Shown here one piece after another: positions 50,716 through 59,240 of a stretch of DNA of 64,000 bases; the stretch's first letter is position 1; each line of letters begins with the position of its first letter. A model generated the notes under the pieces. The model searched no databases. It was not told where the DNA came from and was given only the letters and a program-made list of their open reading frames with translations. Location of the stretch: positions 186,001 through 250,000 of the forward strand of contig NZ_JACVPN010000001.1 in assembly GCF_018881855.1 (NCBI RefSeq). Direction: 5' to 3'. The translations under genes and the position numbers were made by a program. This DNA comes from Polynucleobacter sp. MWH-Berg-3C6 (GTDB lineage Bacteria; Pseudomonadota; Gammaproteobacteria; Burkholderiales; Burkholderiaceae).

Positions 50716-52596
50716 TCAACCTCCGTAGAGGAATCTTGGTAGCCACAATGTCATTCCTGGCCAGACATACATGAAGGCCATACAAGCGATCACGATGAAC
50801 ATGTAAGGCATCATGCCTGCAAAGATCTGGTTGAGCGTGACGCCTGGTGGCGACACACCCTTCAGGTAGAAGGCAGACATTGCAACCGGTGGTGACAAGA
50901 ATGCTGCTTGCAAGTTGACAAACACCAATGTTCCCCACAAGAGTGGATCGATATTGAAGTGAGCCAAGATTGGCAAGAAGATCGGAACGAAAATAACAAT
51001 AATTTCAGTCCACTCTAAAGGCCATCCAAGGAAGAAGATGATTGCTTGAGAGAGCAGCATGAACTGAATTGGTGTTAGGTCTAGCATGAGCACCCATTTT
51101 TCGATAATCGACTGACCACCCAAAATAGTAAACACAGCAGAGAACAGCGCTGAGCCTACAAATAACCAGCACACCATCGAGGTTGTCTTGGCAGTTAAGA
51201 ATACCGCCTGCTTAGTACGTTCGAAGTCGAGAGTGCCTGCTTGAAGCGCCAGAATGAAAGCACCCAACGCGCCTACTGCCGCAGATTCGGTAGCGGTAGT
51301 AATACCCAGCAAGATCACTGCCAAAACTAAGAGTGTTAGAACACCTAACGGCATCACTGATTCAATCAACAGCTTGAGAATCTCAAACTGCTCTTCATCA
51401 AACTTGATGTAGTAGTAAATCAATAGCAGACCGAAAAGGACGCAAGTTAAGGCAAAGTACAACTCAAAGTTTTCAGGTGGTCCAGCAGCAGCTTCTGGTG
51501 TGGCACCAGCTGCAGTCGGGTCATCTCCGGCGGCAGCATCTAAAGCAACCAAAGGAGTATCCTCTTCAACTTCTTTAGATTTAATTTTGCTAGAGGTAGC
51601 ATCAATAGATACCAATTCTTCTTCAACTGGCTCGGCCGCCGCAGTAGAAGCTTTAGCAACTTGAGTTGCAACTGGAACCACGTTCATCGCATCTTTTTCA
51701 GCTTGCTGATGAATGATCACATACCACCATACGCCCCACATCGTGACAGCCACCAAGAGGAATGGTGTTAATGCAGCCAATACGTTCTTGAAAATTTTGC
51801 CAAAAGAAAGTCTTGCATCAGCAGGCGCATTCATGAGCTTGGCTGGTGAAAACAAAGCTTTAAATGTGGCAACCAACATATTGTGTGAATAGTTCTCACG
51901 CAAGAAATGAATCGGCGCAGGAACTGGCACGATCAGTTGCTCAGCAGGCAGCTTAGGAGCTACTTTAGGATTAATTAAAGCCCAACCAATGATGTAAACC
52001 AAATACAAGAATGCAAGGAAGAATCCTGGCACCATTGCAGCAGCATAGAGCTTAACCACAGATTGGCCTGCAACCGCTGCGTACACAATGATCATCACTG
52101 AAGGCGGGATCAAGATGCCCAAGGTACCGCCGGCAGTAATAACGCCAGCAGCCAAACGGGTGTCGTAGCCTGCATTGAGCATCGGCTTCATGGCAATCAC
52201 GCCCATGAGAACCACAACAGCGCCAACGAGACCGCTTGCAATACCCCAGAAGGTACAAACAATCAAAGTAGCTACTGCTAATGAAGCTGGTAAACGACGG
52301 AATGCTAATTGGATACTGTAGAACATCTTGTCTACCAGTGCCCCTCGTTCCATCACATAACCCATTAAGACAAAGAGCGGAATAGATAGCAGGACATCAT
52401 TCGTCATACCTCCGAACGTTCTTTGCACCATCAGGGTAAATACTTTGTTTGCAGTCCAGCTTTGGGAAGGATCATAGAAGGCTGCAAAACCAAACATCAT
52501 GCCCAGACCCATGAGGGTAAAGGCTGTTGGGAAGCCCAGCATGATTACAACAATAATCAAGCCTAGCATTACTAAGCCAAGAATTGGATCACTCAT
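50716..52596 (-). CDS. TRAP transporter large permease (DctM family) with a long insertion
   Basis: A sodium-coupled carboxylate permease of the inner membrane. The DctM core is clear at both ends: LGFPTAFTLMGLGMMFGF (~20), GTLGILIPPSVMIIVYA (~155) and the second half from LTLLVLAVILLGITTATESAAVGALGA. Typical DctM proteins have about 430 residues; this has 626, with an extra ~200 between residues ~205 and ~420, comprising two membrane segments and an acidic Ala/Glu-rich linker. ATG 52596 overlaps the small-permease stop by eight bases; the longer frame to 52689 is not needed. Confidence 0.88.
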   Translation of the reverse strand: MSDPILGLVMLGLIIVVIMLGFPTAFTLMGLGMMFGFAAFYDPSQSWTANKVFTLMVQRTFGGMTNDVLLSIPLFVLMGYVMERGALVDKMFYSIQLAFRRLPASLAVATLIVCTFWGIASGLVGAVVVLMGVIAMKPMLNAGYDTRLAAGVITAGGTLGILIPPSVMIIVYAAVAGQSVVKLYAAAMVPGFFLAFLYLVYIIGWALINPKVAPKLPAEQLIVPVPAPIHFLRENYSHNMLVATFKALFSPAKLMNAPADARLSFGKIFKNVLAALTPFLLVAVTMWGVWWYVIIHQQAEKDAMNVVPVATQVAKASTAAAEPVEEELVSIDATSSKIKSKEVEEDTPLVALDAAAGDDPTAAGATPEAAAGPPENFELYFALTCVLFGLLLIYYYIKFDEEQFEILKLLIESVMPLGVLTLLVLAVILLGITTATESAAVGALGAFILALQAGTLDFERTKQAVFLTAKTTSMVCWLFVGSALFSAVFTILGGQSIIEKWVLMLDLTPIQFMLLSQAIIFFLGWPLEWTEIIVIFVPIFLPILAHFNIDPLLWGTLVFVNLQAAFLSPPVAMSAFYLKGVSPPGVTLNQIFAGMMPYMFIVIACMAFMYVWPGMTLWLPRFLYGG

Positions 52597-53257
52597 GATT
52601 AATCTCTTTAGTTTGGCCAATACGATGGTGTGCTGCTTCATCGATTGATTTGGCGTTTTTAATTGCTTGTTGACGTGCTTCTTCGTCAACGTGAGTTGAG
52701 GAGGCTAATTGCTGCTCAATCACATCGATTTCCTCAGCATCTTTCAGGCGTGCTGGCCATTCGCCGGTTCTCAAGCAGATGATGCAACGCATGATTTCCA
52801 CAACGCCTTGCAAGAGTACAAAAGCTCCAGCGACTGGAATAATCGTTTTGAATGGATAGAGCGGAGGACCATTTGCGATCTGAGTGGTGTGCTCACCAAT
52901 GCGCCAGGATTCTGCGGCATAGGTATAGCCGGCATAAACCAAAGCGGTGATTCCTGGAAGGAAGAAGGTGATGTACAAAATCAAATCTAAGGTTGCCTGT
53001 GTGCGTGGCTTCATTGACCCGTATAAGAAGTCGCCGCGAACGTGGCCATTTTGTGCCAGGGTATACGCGCCGCACATCATAAATAGAGTGCCGTATGCCA
53101 TCACTGATAATTCACCAATCCATGCGGATGGGGAATTGAATGCATAGCGCCGCACAACGTCTGTAAAGACCATCAGCATTAGTAGAACTACAAGCCAAGC
53201 AGCAGCCTTACCTACAAAGGTGCTGATCTCGTCTACTCTTAGCATGAATTTATCCAT
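52589..53257 (-). CDS. TRAP transporter small permease (DctQ family)
   Basis: A 222-residue four-helix membrane protein. LVVLLMLMVFTDVVRRYAFNSPSAWIGELSVMAYGTLFMMCGAYTLAQNGHVRGDFLYG (about 20-78) is the DctQ signature. A hydrophilic C-terminal tail of ~55 residues extends beyond the usual domain. It precedes, and is coupled to, the large permease. Confidence 0.9.
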   Translation of the reverse strand: MDKFMLRVDEISTFVGKAAAWLVVLLMLMVFTDVVRRYAFNSPSAWIGELSVMAYGTLFMMCGAYTLAQNGHVRGDFLYGSMKPRTQATLDLILYITFFLPGITALVYAGYTYAAESWRIGEHTTQIANGPPLYPFKTIIPVAGAFVLLQGVVEIMRCIICLRTGEWPARLKDAEEIDVIEQQLASSTHVDEEARQQAIKNAKSIDEAAHHRIGQTKEINHE

Positions 53258-53316
53258 AACTAATCTCCTAAAACAACTTTCTAACTATCTATTTCACCAG
53301 GGGGAAATATAAAAAA

Positions 53317-53339
53317 ACCGGACGGGGATGCCGTCCGGT
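53317..53339 (-). terminator. Hairpin with T-run between dctP-like and permease genes
   Basis: ACCGGACGG pairs perfectly with CCGTCCGGT around a five-base loop. On the minus strand it follows the receptor gene and is trailed by seven T, then A+T. It would terminate most transcripts after the receptor... unless read through into the permeases starting at 53257. Confidence 0.8.
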
Positions 53340-53372
53340 CAAGATGCATACTGCCAGTATTATAAAAGCATT

Positions 53373-54488
53373 TTAGCCTTTGAAGTAATGGTCGTAGGCG
53401 ATCTTCATATCAACGTTAACTAGCAAATCCCAGCGAACTGCGCGCTGAGCGAAGGCTTTCTGGGAATCCAGGACTTTCTTGAACATTGGGAGTTCAGAGG
53501 CCTTTTTGGCAATAATCTTGTCCCAAGCGTTCAACTGGGCTACCAAAATGGACTTCGGTGTAGCGTAGAACTTGACCTTGTCCTTAGTTTGGAGTTCAGC
53601 GAAGTCTTTGGAGTAGCGATCAATCGCCTTCCATGACATATCTGCAGAAGCTGCCTGGGTTCCGTATGAAAGGATAGCCTGGAGGTCTGCTGGCAAGGAG
53701 TTGAATTTCTTCTTATTGAAGATAATTTCAAATTGCTCTGAAGACTGGTGGAAACTCTGGAGCATGTTGACTTTAGAAACGTCTGGGAAGCCCAAGATAC
53801 GGTCTGAAGTTGCGTTATTGAACTCAGCTGCATCGAGAACGCCACGGTCCATTGCTGGGATGATCTCGCCACCAGGCAATGCTTGTACTGATGCACCCAT
53901 ATCTGTGAAGATCTCAATAGAGAGACCAACAGTACGGTACTTCAAGCCCTTCAAGTCATCAGTCTTAGCGATTGGCTTTTTAAACCAGCCTAATGGCTGT
54001 GTAGGCATTGGGCCATAAGGGAATGAGACTACGTCGAGCTTGAGGTCGTTGTAGATTTCATTGAGTAACTGTTGGCCACCACCGTATTGGTTCCAGGACA
54101 GGAGAGTGTTAGCGTCCATACCGAAAGCAGGACCAGATCCCCAAAGCGCTAGGGCTGGGCTCTTGCCGTACCAGTAGGCCAAAACGCCATGGCCGCCGTC
54201 CAATGTTCCACTGGAAACTGCGTCCAACATATCAAATGCCTTCACTACTGAACCAGCAGGAAGCACTTCAATTTTGAGGCGACCACCTGACATTGCATTT
54301 ACTTTAGTTGCATAGTCATTGGCGTACTCATGGAAAATATCTTTAGCTGGCCAAGTTGATTGGAAACGCAAATTAATAGTTTGCGCTGTAGAAATCATTG
54401 GGAAGCCCATTGCAGCTGCGCCGGCGCTGCCAACTGCAGCGTTCTTTAGAAACTTACGGCGTGGGCTAGTCTTATTCGTATCTGACAT
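53373..54488 (-). CDS. TRAP transporter solute-binding protein (DctP/TakP-like)
   Basis: A 371-residue periplasmic receptor with a Tat-like signal (PRRKFLKNAAVGSAGAAAMG, ~9-28). Mature features include RFQSTWPAKDIFHEYANDYATKVNAMSGGRLKIEVLPAG (~40-80), the conserved Arg in GLKYRTVG (~170) that clamps the substrate carboxylate, and GGEIIPAMDRGVLDAAEFNN (~190). It is closer to the TakP/2-oxo-acid group than to C4-dicarboxylate DctP. ATG 54488 is preceded by AGGAG; the codon before it is TTG. Confidence 0.88.
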   Translation of the reverse strand: MSDTNKTSPRRKFLKNAAVGSAGAAAMGFPMISTAQTINLRFQSTWPAKDIFHEYANDYATKVNAMSGGRLKIEVLPAGSVVKAFDMLDAVSSGTLDGGHGVLAYWYGKSPALALWGSGPAFGMDANTLLSWNQYGGGQQLLNEIYNDLKLDVVSFPYGPMPTQPLGWFKKPIAKTDDLKGLKYRTVGLSIEIFTDMGASVQALPGGEIIPAMDRGVLDAAEFNNATSDRILGFPDVSKVNMLQSFHQSSEQFEIIFNKKKFNSLPADLQAILSYGTQAASADMSWKAIDRYSKDFAELQTKDKVKFYATPKSILVAQLNAWDKIIAKKASELPMFKKVLDSQKAFAQRAVRWDLLVNVDMKIAYDHYFKG

Positions 54489-54710
54489 CAAAAATCTCCT
54501 AAGGTCATTTTTATAAAATTAACTACTGGATGAAACAAATCCTACAAAGAGAATATTCTAAATCGGGGTAAATAGGGTTGAGGGTTTCCCCTCGATAAAG
54601 TGGTCTTTTTATTGTGCAGTGCATCAAAATTCTGCCATCATTTTTTGCAAGATCAATTTAATATACGGGATCCCCGGGGTGCCGGTGAGCAGATAAATAC
54701 AAGGACGCAG

Positions 54711-55697
54711 ATGAGTAACAAAGCAAAAATTTTAGTGGCAAGAGCGATATTCCCGGATTTACTTGCCAAATTGGAAGAATCTTTTGACGTTCGCTCCAAT
54801 CAAGCCGATCAAGTCTTCACGCCAGAGGAGCTACAAAAGGAATTGGCAAACGTAGAGGGTGCGCTAGTGACTGGTAGTGAGCGTATTGACGCAGCCGCGC
54901 TAGCCAATGCCAAAAACCTCAAGATCGTAGCCAATATCTCAGTGGGGTATAACAATTTTGACGTGCCTGCGATTACTGCAGCTGGCGTGATGGCAACGAA
55001 TACCCCGGACGTATTAACTGACACCACAGCCGATTTTGGTTTTGCATTATTAATGGCAACAGCACGTCGCGTAACCGAGTCTGAGACTTGGATCAGAGAT
55101 GGCAAGTGGGATAAGTGGTCCATCATCACAAATCCGCTGGGTATGGATTTACATCACAGTACGCTAGGCATTATTGGTATGGGCCGCATTGGTCAGGGAA
55201 TTGCAAAGCGCGCCTTAGGTTTTGGAATGAATGTGATTTATCACAATCGTAGTCGTTTGCCTGAAGCTGATGAAAAAGCATGCGGTGCGAGCTATGTATC
55301 CAAAGAAGAATTACTCCGTACTGCTGATCACGTTGTCTTGGTATTGCCATACACAGCAGAAAATCATCACACTATTGGTGCAAAAGAAATTGCCCTCATG
55401 AAACCGACTGCAACCCTTGTGAATATTGCTCGGGGCGGTATTGTGGACGATGCAGCACTAGCGCAAGCGCTCAAAGAGAAGAAAATTTTTGCTGCTGGCT
55501 TAGATGTGTTTGAGGGCGAGCCTAAAGTTCATCCAGAGCTATTGAAATTAAGCAATGTTGTCTTAGCTCCGCATATTGCTAGCGCAACTGAGAAGACGCG
55601 TCGAGCGATGATCGATTTAGCAGTGGAGAATTTGCGTGCTGCAATAGCAGGTAAGCAACCTCCAAGTCTGATTAATAAAGAAGCATTCAAGGCTTAA
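54711..55697 (+). CDS. D-2-hydroxyacid dehydrogenase (glyoxylate/hydroxypyruvate reductase-like)
   Basis: A 328-residue NAD(P)H enzyme. The cofactor loop GMGRIGQG is at 156-163; the catalytic Arg is in NIARGGIVDD (~230), Glu in FEGEPKVHPEL and His in APHIASATEKTRR (~290). It resembles GhrB and gluconate 2-ketoreductase. I use ATG 54711; the frame extends to 54600 without homology. It is divergent from the TRAP receptor, whose TakP-like nature suggests that the transporter brings in 2-oxo or 2-hydroxy acids that this enzyme handles. Confidence 0.87.
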   Translation: MSNKAKILVARAIFPDLLAKLEESFDVRSNQADQVFTPEELQKELANVEGALVTGSERIDAAALANAKNLKIVANISVGYNNFDVPAITAAGVMATNTPDVLTDTTADFGFALLMATARRVTESETWIRDGKWDKWSIITNPLGMDLHHSTLGIIGMGRIGQGIAKRALGFGMNVIYHNRSRLPEADEKACGASYVSKEELLRTADHVVLVLPYTAENHHTIGAKEIALMKPTATLVNIARGGIVDDAALAQALKEKKIFAAGLDVFEGEPKVHPELLKLSNVVLAPHIASATEKTRRAMIDLAVENLRAAIAGKQPPSLINKEAFKA

Positions 55698-55741
55698 AAA
55701 CGAATCTAGTTTGCATTAGTAAATTATTAAGATGGTAAAAA

Positions 55742-55770
55742 AATAAAGCCGAGCATTGCTCGGCTTTATT
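55742..55770. terminator. Bidirectional intrinsic terminator
   Basis: AATAAAGCCGAGC pairs perfectly with GCTCGGCTTTATT around an ATT loop. It lies between the dehydrogenase and the convergent small membrane protein. Confidence 0.88.
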
Positions 55771-55795
55771 CATTTTTAGTCACTGAAGTTTTTAA

Positions 55796-56089
55796 TTACT
55801 CGGCTTCAATCTCTTCTGGTAAGTCGCGCAGCGCTAATTCGATACCACCGAATTTGCCAGCAACCCAGTTATAAACCTTGCAGGCAATCCACAGCAAGCC
55901 AAAGCCTAACAAGGCATTGAGAATGAGAGCAGATAACACTGTAAATCCTGGAATGGCACCGTCACGAATGAAGGCTACAAAAAGAGCCAGTAAGACGATC
56001 GGAACGGAGAAACAGAGATAAACCAAAACGAGCGTTTTGGCAGTGTGCATTGGGTCCAGAAAGACGAGTTCTTTTTTGCTAAGTTTCAT
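55796..56089 (-). CDS. Small two-span membrane protein after moeA
   Basis: A 97-residue protein with hydrophobic helices at ~18-40 and ~50-70 and a charged C-terminus (ALRDLPEEIEAE). No family recognised. It starts 12 bases after moeA on the same strand and may belong to the molybdenum-cofactor operon, though no functional link is visible. Confidence 0.6.
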   Translation of the reverse strand: MKLSKKELVFLDPMHTAKTLVLVYLCFSVPIVLLALFVAFIRDGAIPGFTVLSALILNALLGFGLLWIACKVYNWVAGKFGGIELALRDLPEEIEAE

Positions 56090-56101
56090 GATGACGCAAT
56101 C

Positions 56102-57418
56102 TTAAAGCAGTCCATCAAAAAGCGCTATATCTACCCAGTCCCCAGCAGCAATATTTCCTTGGTCATGAGCAAGAATGACAAAGCAATTTGCCTCACTCAT
56201 GGAGCGCAAAATGCCAGCACCTTGACTGCCGGTGAGTCTGACAGTTGGACGGCCATCGGCATTGCGTCCCAAGATGGCGCGTTGAAACTCTGTGCGACCG
56301 GGTTTCTTGCGGATTGGCGCTTCAGAGATTGCCTGAGTAATGGGCGGTTCAGTCTGGTTTGCGCCATTGAGTTGCAAGAGCGCGCTTCGAACAAACTGGT
56401 AAAAGGTCACCATGACTGCTACTGGATTGCCTGGCAATCCAAAGAACAGTGTTTTGCGAGCAGGTGACTTTCCAGGAATGGGTTTCAACACTCCAAAAGC
56501 CATTGGGCGACCAGGGCGCATCGCAATTTTCCAAAAGCCGACGTCTCCCAGCTCTTGCATGATTTGCTTAGTGAAGTCAGCCTCACCAACAGAGACGCCA
56601 CCGGAAGAGATTAAGACATCCGCTTTGCTAGCGGCATCAATAAATGCTTTTTTAAGAGATGTTGGATCATCGCGCACAATCCCACAGTCAATGATTTCTA
56701 GATTGAGGCGATTGAGTAAGCCGGTAAGGCTATACCGATTACTGTCATAAATACTACCCGCGTCTAATGTTTGGCCTAGTGATCGCAACTCATCTCCAGA
56801 AGATAGAATCGCTACCTTGAGTTTGCGCTTCACTTTAAGAGAGGCTATCCCGAGAGATGCTGCTAAGCCTAAATCTGAAGGGCGCAATAAACGACCTGCG
56901 CTAATCGCGGGTTTACCTTGTTGTAAATCTTCACCGCGCAAGCGACGATTTTCCCCGGGCTTCAATTGATTCTGAGGAAACTCAATGTGCGTATCGGTTT
57001 GAGCGCTAGTGAATTCTTGTGGAATGACGGTGTCACAACCGGCTGGCATGACGGCGCCAGTCATAATCTTGAGACATTCACCGGGATTGATCTTGCCTTC
57101 ATAAGGCTTGCCCGCAAATGCGGTACCCATGATTTTGAGGGAGACCGTAGCATCCTCCGTGCCAAGGCACTTGCCGTCAAAGGCATAGCCGTCCATCGCT
57201 GAGTTGTCAGCCGCAGGAACGTCAATTGGCGAGAGTAAATCCTCAGCAAGAATGCGGTTGATTGCTTGGTCTAAAGAAACAGTTTCAGTATCACTCGCAT
57301 CACCAATTGCATTGGATTCTGCAATGAGCTCATTCACCAATTGTGCAATGGCTTTACGGGCTTCATCCACATGCAGCGATGAAGTGAGAAGAATGGGGTT
57401 ATTGGGTGAGTGCTTCAT
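56102..57418 (-). CDS. moeA: Molybdopterin molybdotransferase
   Basis: A 438-residue enzyme inserting molybdate into adenylated molybdopterin. Domain III has DNSAMDGYAF (~70), domain II lies around MTGAVMPAGCDTVIPQE (~117-133), the MPT-binding MoaB-like domain has ILSSGDEL (~207) and SSGGVSVGEADFTKQ, with FGLPGNPVAVMVTFY (~325-340). Its start overlaps the mobA stop by four bases (ATGA). The cofactor serves MsrP and the molybdenum hydroxylase. Confidence 0.93.
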   Translation of the reverse strand: MKHSPNNPILLTSSLHVDEARKAIAQLVNELIAESNAIGDASDTETVSLDQAINRILAEDLLSPIDVPAADNSAMDGYAFDGKCLGTEDATVSLKIMGTAFAGKPYEGKINPGECLKIMTGAVMPAGCDTVIPQEFTSAQTDTHIEFPQNQLKPGENRRLRGEDLQQGKPAISAGRLLRPSDLGLAASLGIASLKVKRKLKVAILSSGDELRSLGQTLDAGSIYDSNRYSLTGLLNRLNLEIIDCGIVRDDPTSLKKAFIDAASKADVLISSGGVSVGEADFTKQIMQELGDVGFWKIAMRPGRPMAFGVLKPIPGKSPARKTLFFGLPGNPVAVMVTFYQFVRSALLQLNGANQTEPPITQAISEAPIRKKPGRTEFQRAILGRNADGRPTVRLTGSQGAGILRSMSEANCFVILAHDQGNIAAGDWVDIALFDGLL

Positions 57419-58020
57419 GCGAAGGCCCCTTCTAATACTTTTAATTCTTCTGGGGTGTTGACGTTGGCAAATGCTTGCGCGTCATCAAACACTACAGTGC
57501 TGCTGCGCAATTCTTTAAACCAACGATCGATCTTGAGATCGCCTTTTTGTAAAAATTTTTCTAATGACTCTTGCAAGCTAGTACGCATTAAACAAAAAAC
57601 GGGTTGCGCCCATACTTTGCCATCCACTTCTTTACTTGAGGCATATACCAATTCAAAGTCGCCGTGGGCCATTTCAGATGCTAGCCTAGCGCCCAAATCT
57701 TTGGGTAGCAAAGGCGAATCACAAGGTGCAGTCAGCATGTAAGGAGTTTTGCAAACCTTGAGGCCTGCAGAAAAACCGGCTAGTGGCCCTGAGAAGTCAG
57801 GGGTCTCATCCATGATGACGGGGTAGCCATGAATGGCGTATTTCGTAATGTTGCGATTGGCATTAATCAGAATTGGACCCACTTGGTCCTTCAGTCTGGT
57901 AATGGCTGATTCAATGAGGGGTTTGCCGAGAAACGGAATTAATCCTTTATCTATACCGCCCATGCGCTGGGCGCGTCCACCAGCGAGGATCAGACCGGTA
58001 ATTTGATCGGAAGAAATCAT
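57415..58020 (-). CDS. mobA: Molybdenum cofactor guanylyltransferase
   Basis: A 201-residue GTP:Mo-cofactor guanylyltransferase. GLILAGGRAQRMGGIDKGL (~9-27) is the nucleotide loop; PVIMDETPDFSGPLAG and CDSPLLPKDLG (~97) bind metal and GTP. It makes the guanine dinucleotide form, used by DMSO reductase-family enzymes; none is in this window. A cytidylyltransferase role is less likely but the family is similar. Its ATG overlaps the moaA stop as TAATG. Confidence 0.9.
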   Translation of the reverse strand: MISSDQITGLILAGGRAQRMGGIDKGLIPFLGKPLIESAITRLKDQVGPILINANRNITKYAIHGYPVIMDETPDFSGPLAGFSAGLKVCKTPYMLTAPCDSPLLPKDLGARLASEMAHGDFELVYASSKEVDGKVWAQPVFCLMRTSLQESLEKFLQKGDLKIDRWFKELRSSTVVFDDAQAFANVNTPEELKVLEGAFA

Positions 58021-59147
58021 TAGCCGCCGATATAAGACATTTCGACTTTACGAGAACCAGTCGATTGATTTGCAGTATTGGAGCCGCGGATTTCAGAGTA
58101 ATGATCATCACGCGCTGCCCAAGTATTCATAATGGCATTGGCAATCTCTAAATCACTTTTACCTGAACGTAATAAGGTTTTGAAATCAAAACCTTCATTT
58201 GCAAAGAGGCAGAGATACATCTGGCCATCAGTAGAAATACGCGCGCGGGTACATTCGTGACAGAAAGTTTGCGTCACGCTAGAGATCACACCGACTTCGC
58301 CTGAGCCATCTTTGTAGCGCCAGCGCTGCGCAACTTCACCTGAGTAGTTTGCTTCAATTGCTTCTAATGGAAATACTTCATTGATTCTGGCAATCACTTC
58401 TTTGGAGGGCAGTACCTCTGCCATATTCCAGCCATTGGAGCTGCCCACGTCCATGAACTCAATAAAGCGTAAGATGACGCCACTACCTTTGAAGTGTTTT
58501 GCCATCGCGACGATTTCATGATCGTTTGTACCTTTTTTAACCACCATATTCACTTTGATATTTTCAAAGCCAACTTCTTGAGCGGCGGCAATGCCATCCA
58601 AAACATCCGCTACTGGAAAGTCAACATCATTCATCTCTTTGAAGATGACATCATCTAAGCCATCTAAGCTCACAGTGAGTCTTTGTAGGCCAGCAGCTTT
58701 TAAAGCAGCAGCTTTCTTGCGCAGAATGCTGCCATTGGTTGTTAAGGTGAGATCCAGTGGTTTGCCATCAGGTGTGCGCACTTGTGCCAACATGTCGATC
58801 AGCACTTCTAAGTTTTTGCGCAGTAGCGGCTCACCACCAGTTAAACGAATCTTCTCAACGCCTAAGCTAGCAAAGATTGAAGTTAAGCGAGTGATTTCTT
58901 CAAAGCTCAGCAGTTCTTTGTGTGAGAGGTAAGGGTAATTCTGATCAAAGACTTCTTTAGGCATGCAATAGGTGCAGCGGAAGTTGCAACGATCCGTTAC
59001 CGAAATGCGGAGATCACGTAAGATGCGACCGCGTTTATCTTGGGTATTGCCATGAGGTGCATGGAGTTGCGCGCCAATAGACGGCATAAGGCCGCTGCCT
59101 TCGTCGATGCGTATGGGGATTACCTTTGGGATTGCTTTGTCAACCAT
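58020..59147 (-). CDS. moaA: GTP 3',8-cyclase (radical SAM)
   Basis: A radical-SAM enzyme catalysing the first step of molybdopterin synthesis. With ATG 59147 it is 375 residues; the SAM cluster ligands are C54, C58 and C61 (CNFRCTYC). [12 protein letters not shown] (~99) is the SAM loop, and the second cluster ligands include [11 protein letters not shown] with the downstream Cys (YLCLF). The C-terminal GG (SYIGG) binds MoaC-linked substrate in the E. coli enzyme. The open frame extends to 59192, but those extra residues are not family-like. Confidence 0.94.
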   Translation of the reverse strand: MVDKAIPKVIPIRIDEGSGLMPSIGAQLHAPHGNTQDKRGRILRDLRISVTDRCNFRCTYCMPKEVFDQNYPYLSHKELLSFEEITRLTSIFASLGVEKIRLTGGEPLLRKNLEVLIDMLAQVRTPDGKPLDLTLTTNGSILRKKAAALKAAGLQRLTVSLDGLDDVIFKEMNDVDFPVADVLDGIAAAQEVGFENIKVNMVVKKGTNDHEIVAMAKHFKGSGVILRFIEFMDVGSSNGWNMAEVLPSKEVIARINEVFPLEAIEANYSGEVAQRWRYKDGSGEVGVISSVTQTFCHECTRARISTDGQMYLCLFANEGFDFKTLLRSGKSDLEIANAIMNTWAARDDHYSEIRGSNTANQSTGSRKVEMSYIGG

Positions 59148-59240
59148 GTTCGCAATTATGGCTGTGAAACGGTGTTTCTGCCAAACCGCCAAATATCCTT
59201 TTGGGATAAATGACGGTCTGGAGAAAACTGTTAGATAGCG

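Noticed and set aside
53540-53929. 129-codon minus-strand ORF inside the TRAP receptor gene
   Set aside because: Alternative frame of a clearly coding gene; Ser-rich translation with no family features.
54668-54686. GGATCCCCGGGG stretch resembling a cloning-vector polylinker
   Set aside because: Only about a dozen bases match and the flanks continue as ordinary genomic DNA leading to a normal gene start; most likely chance.
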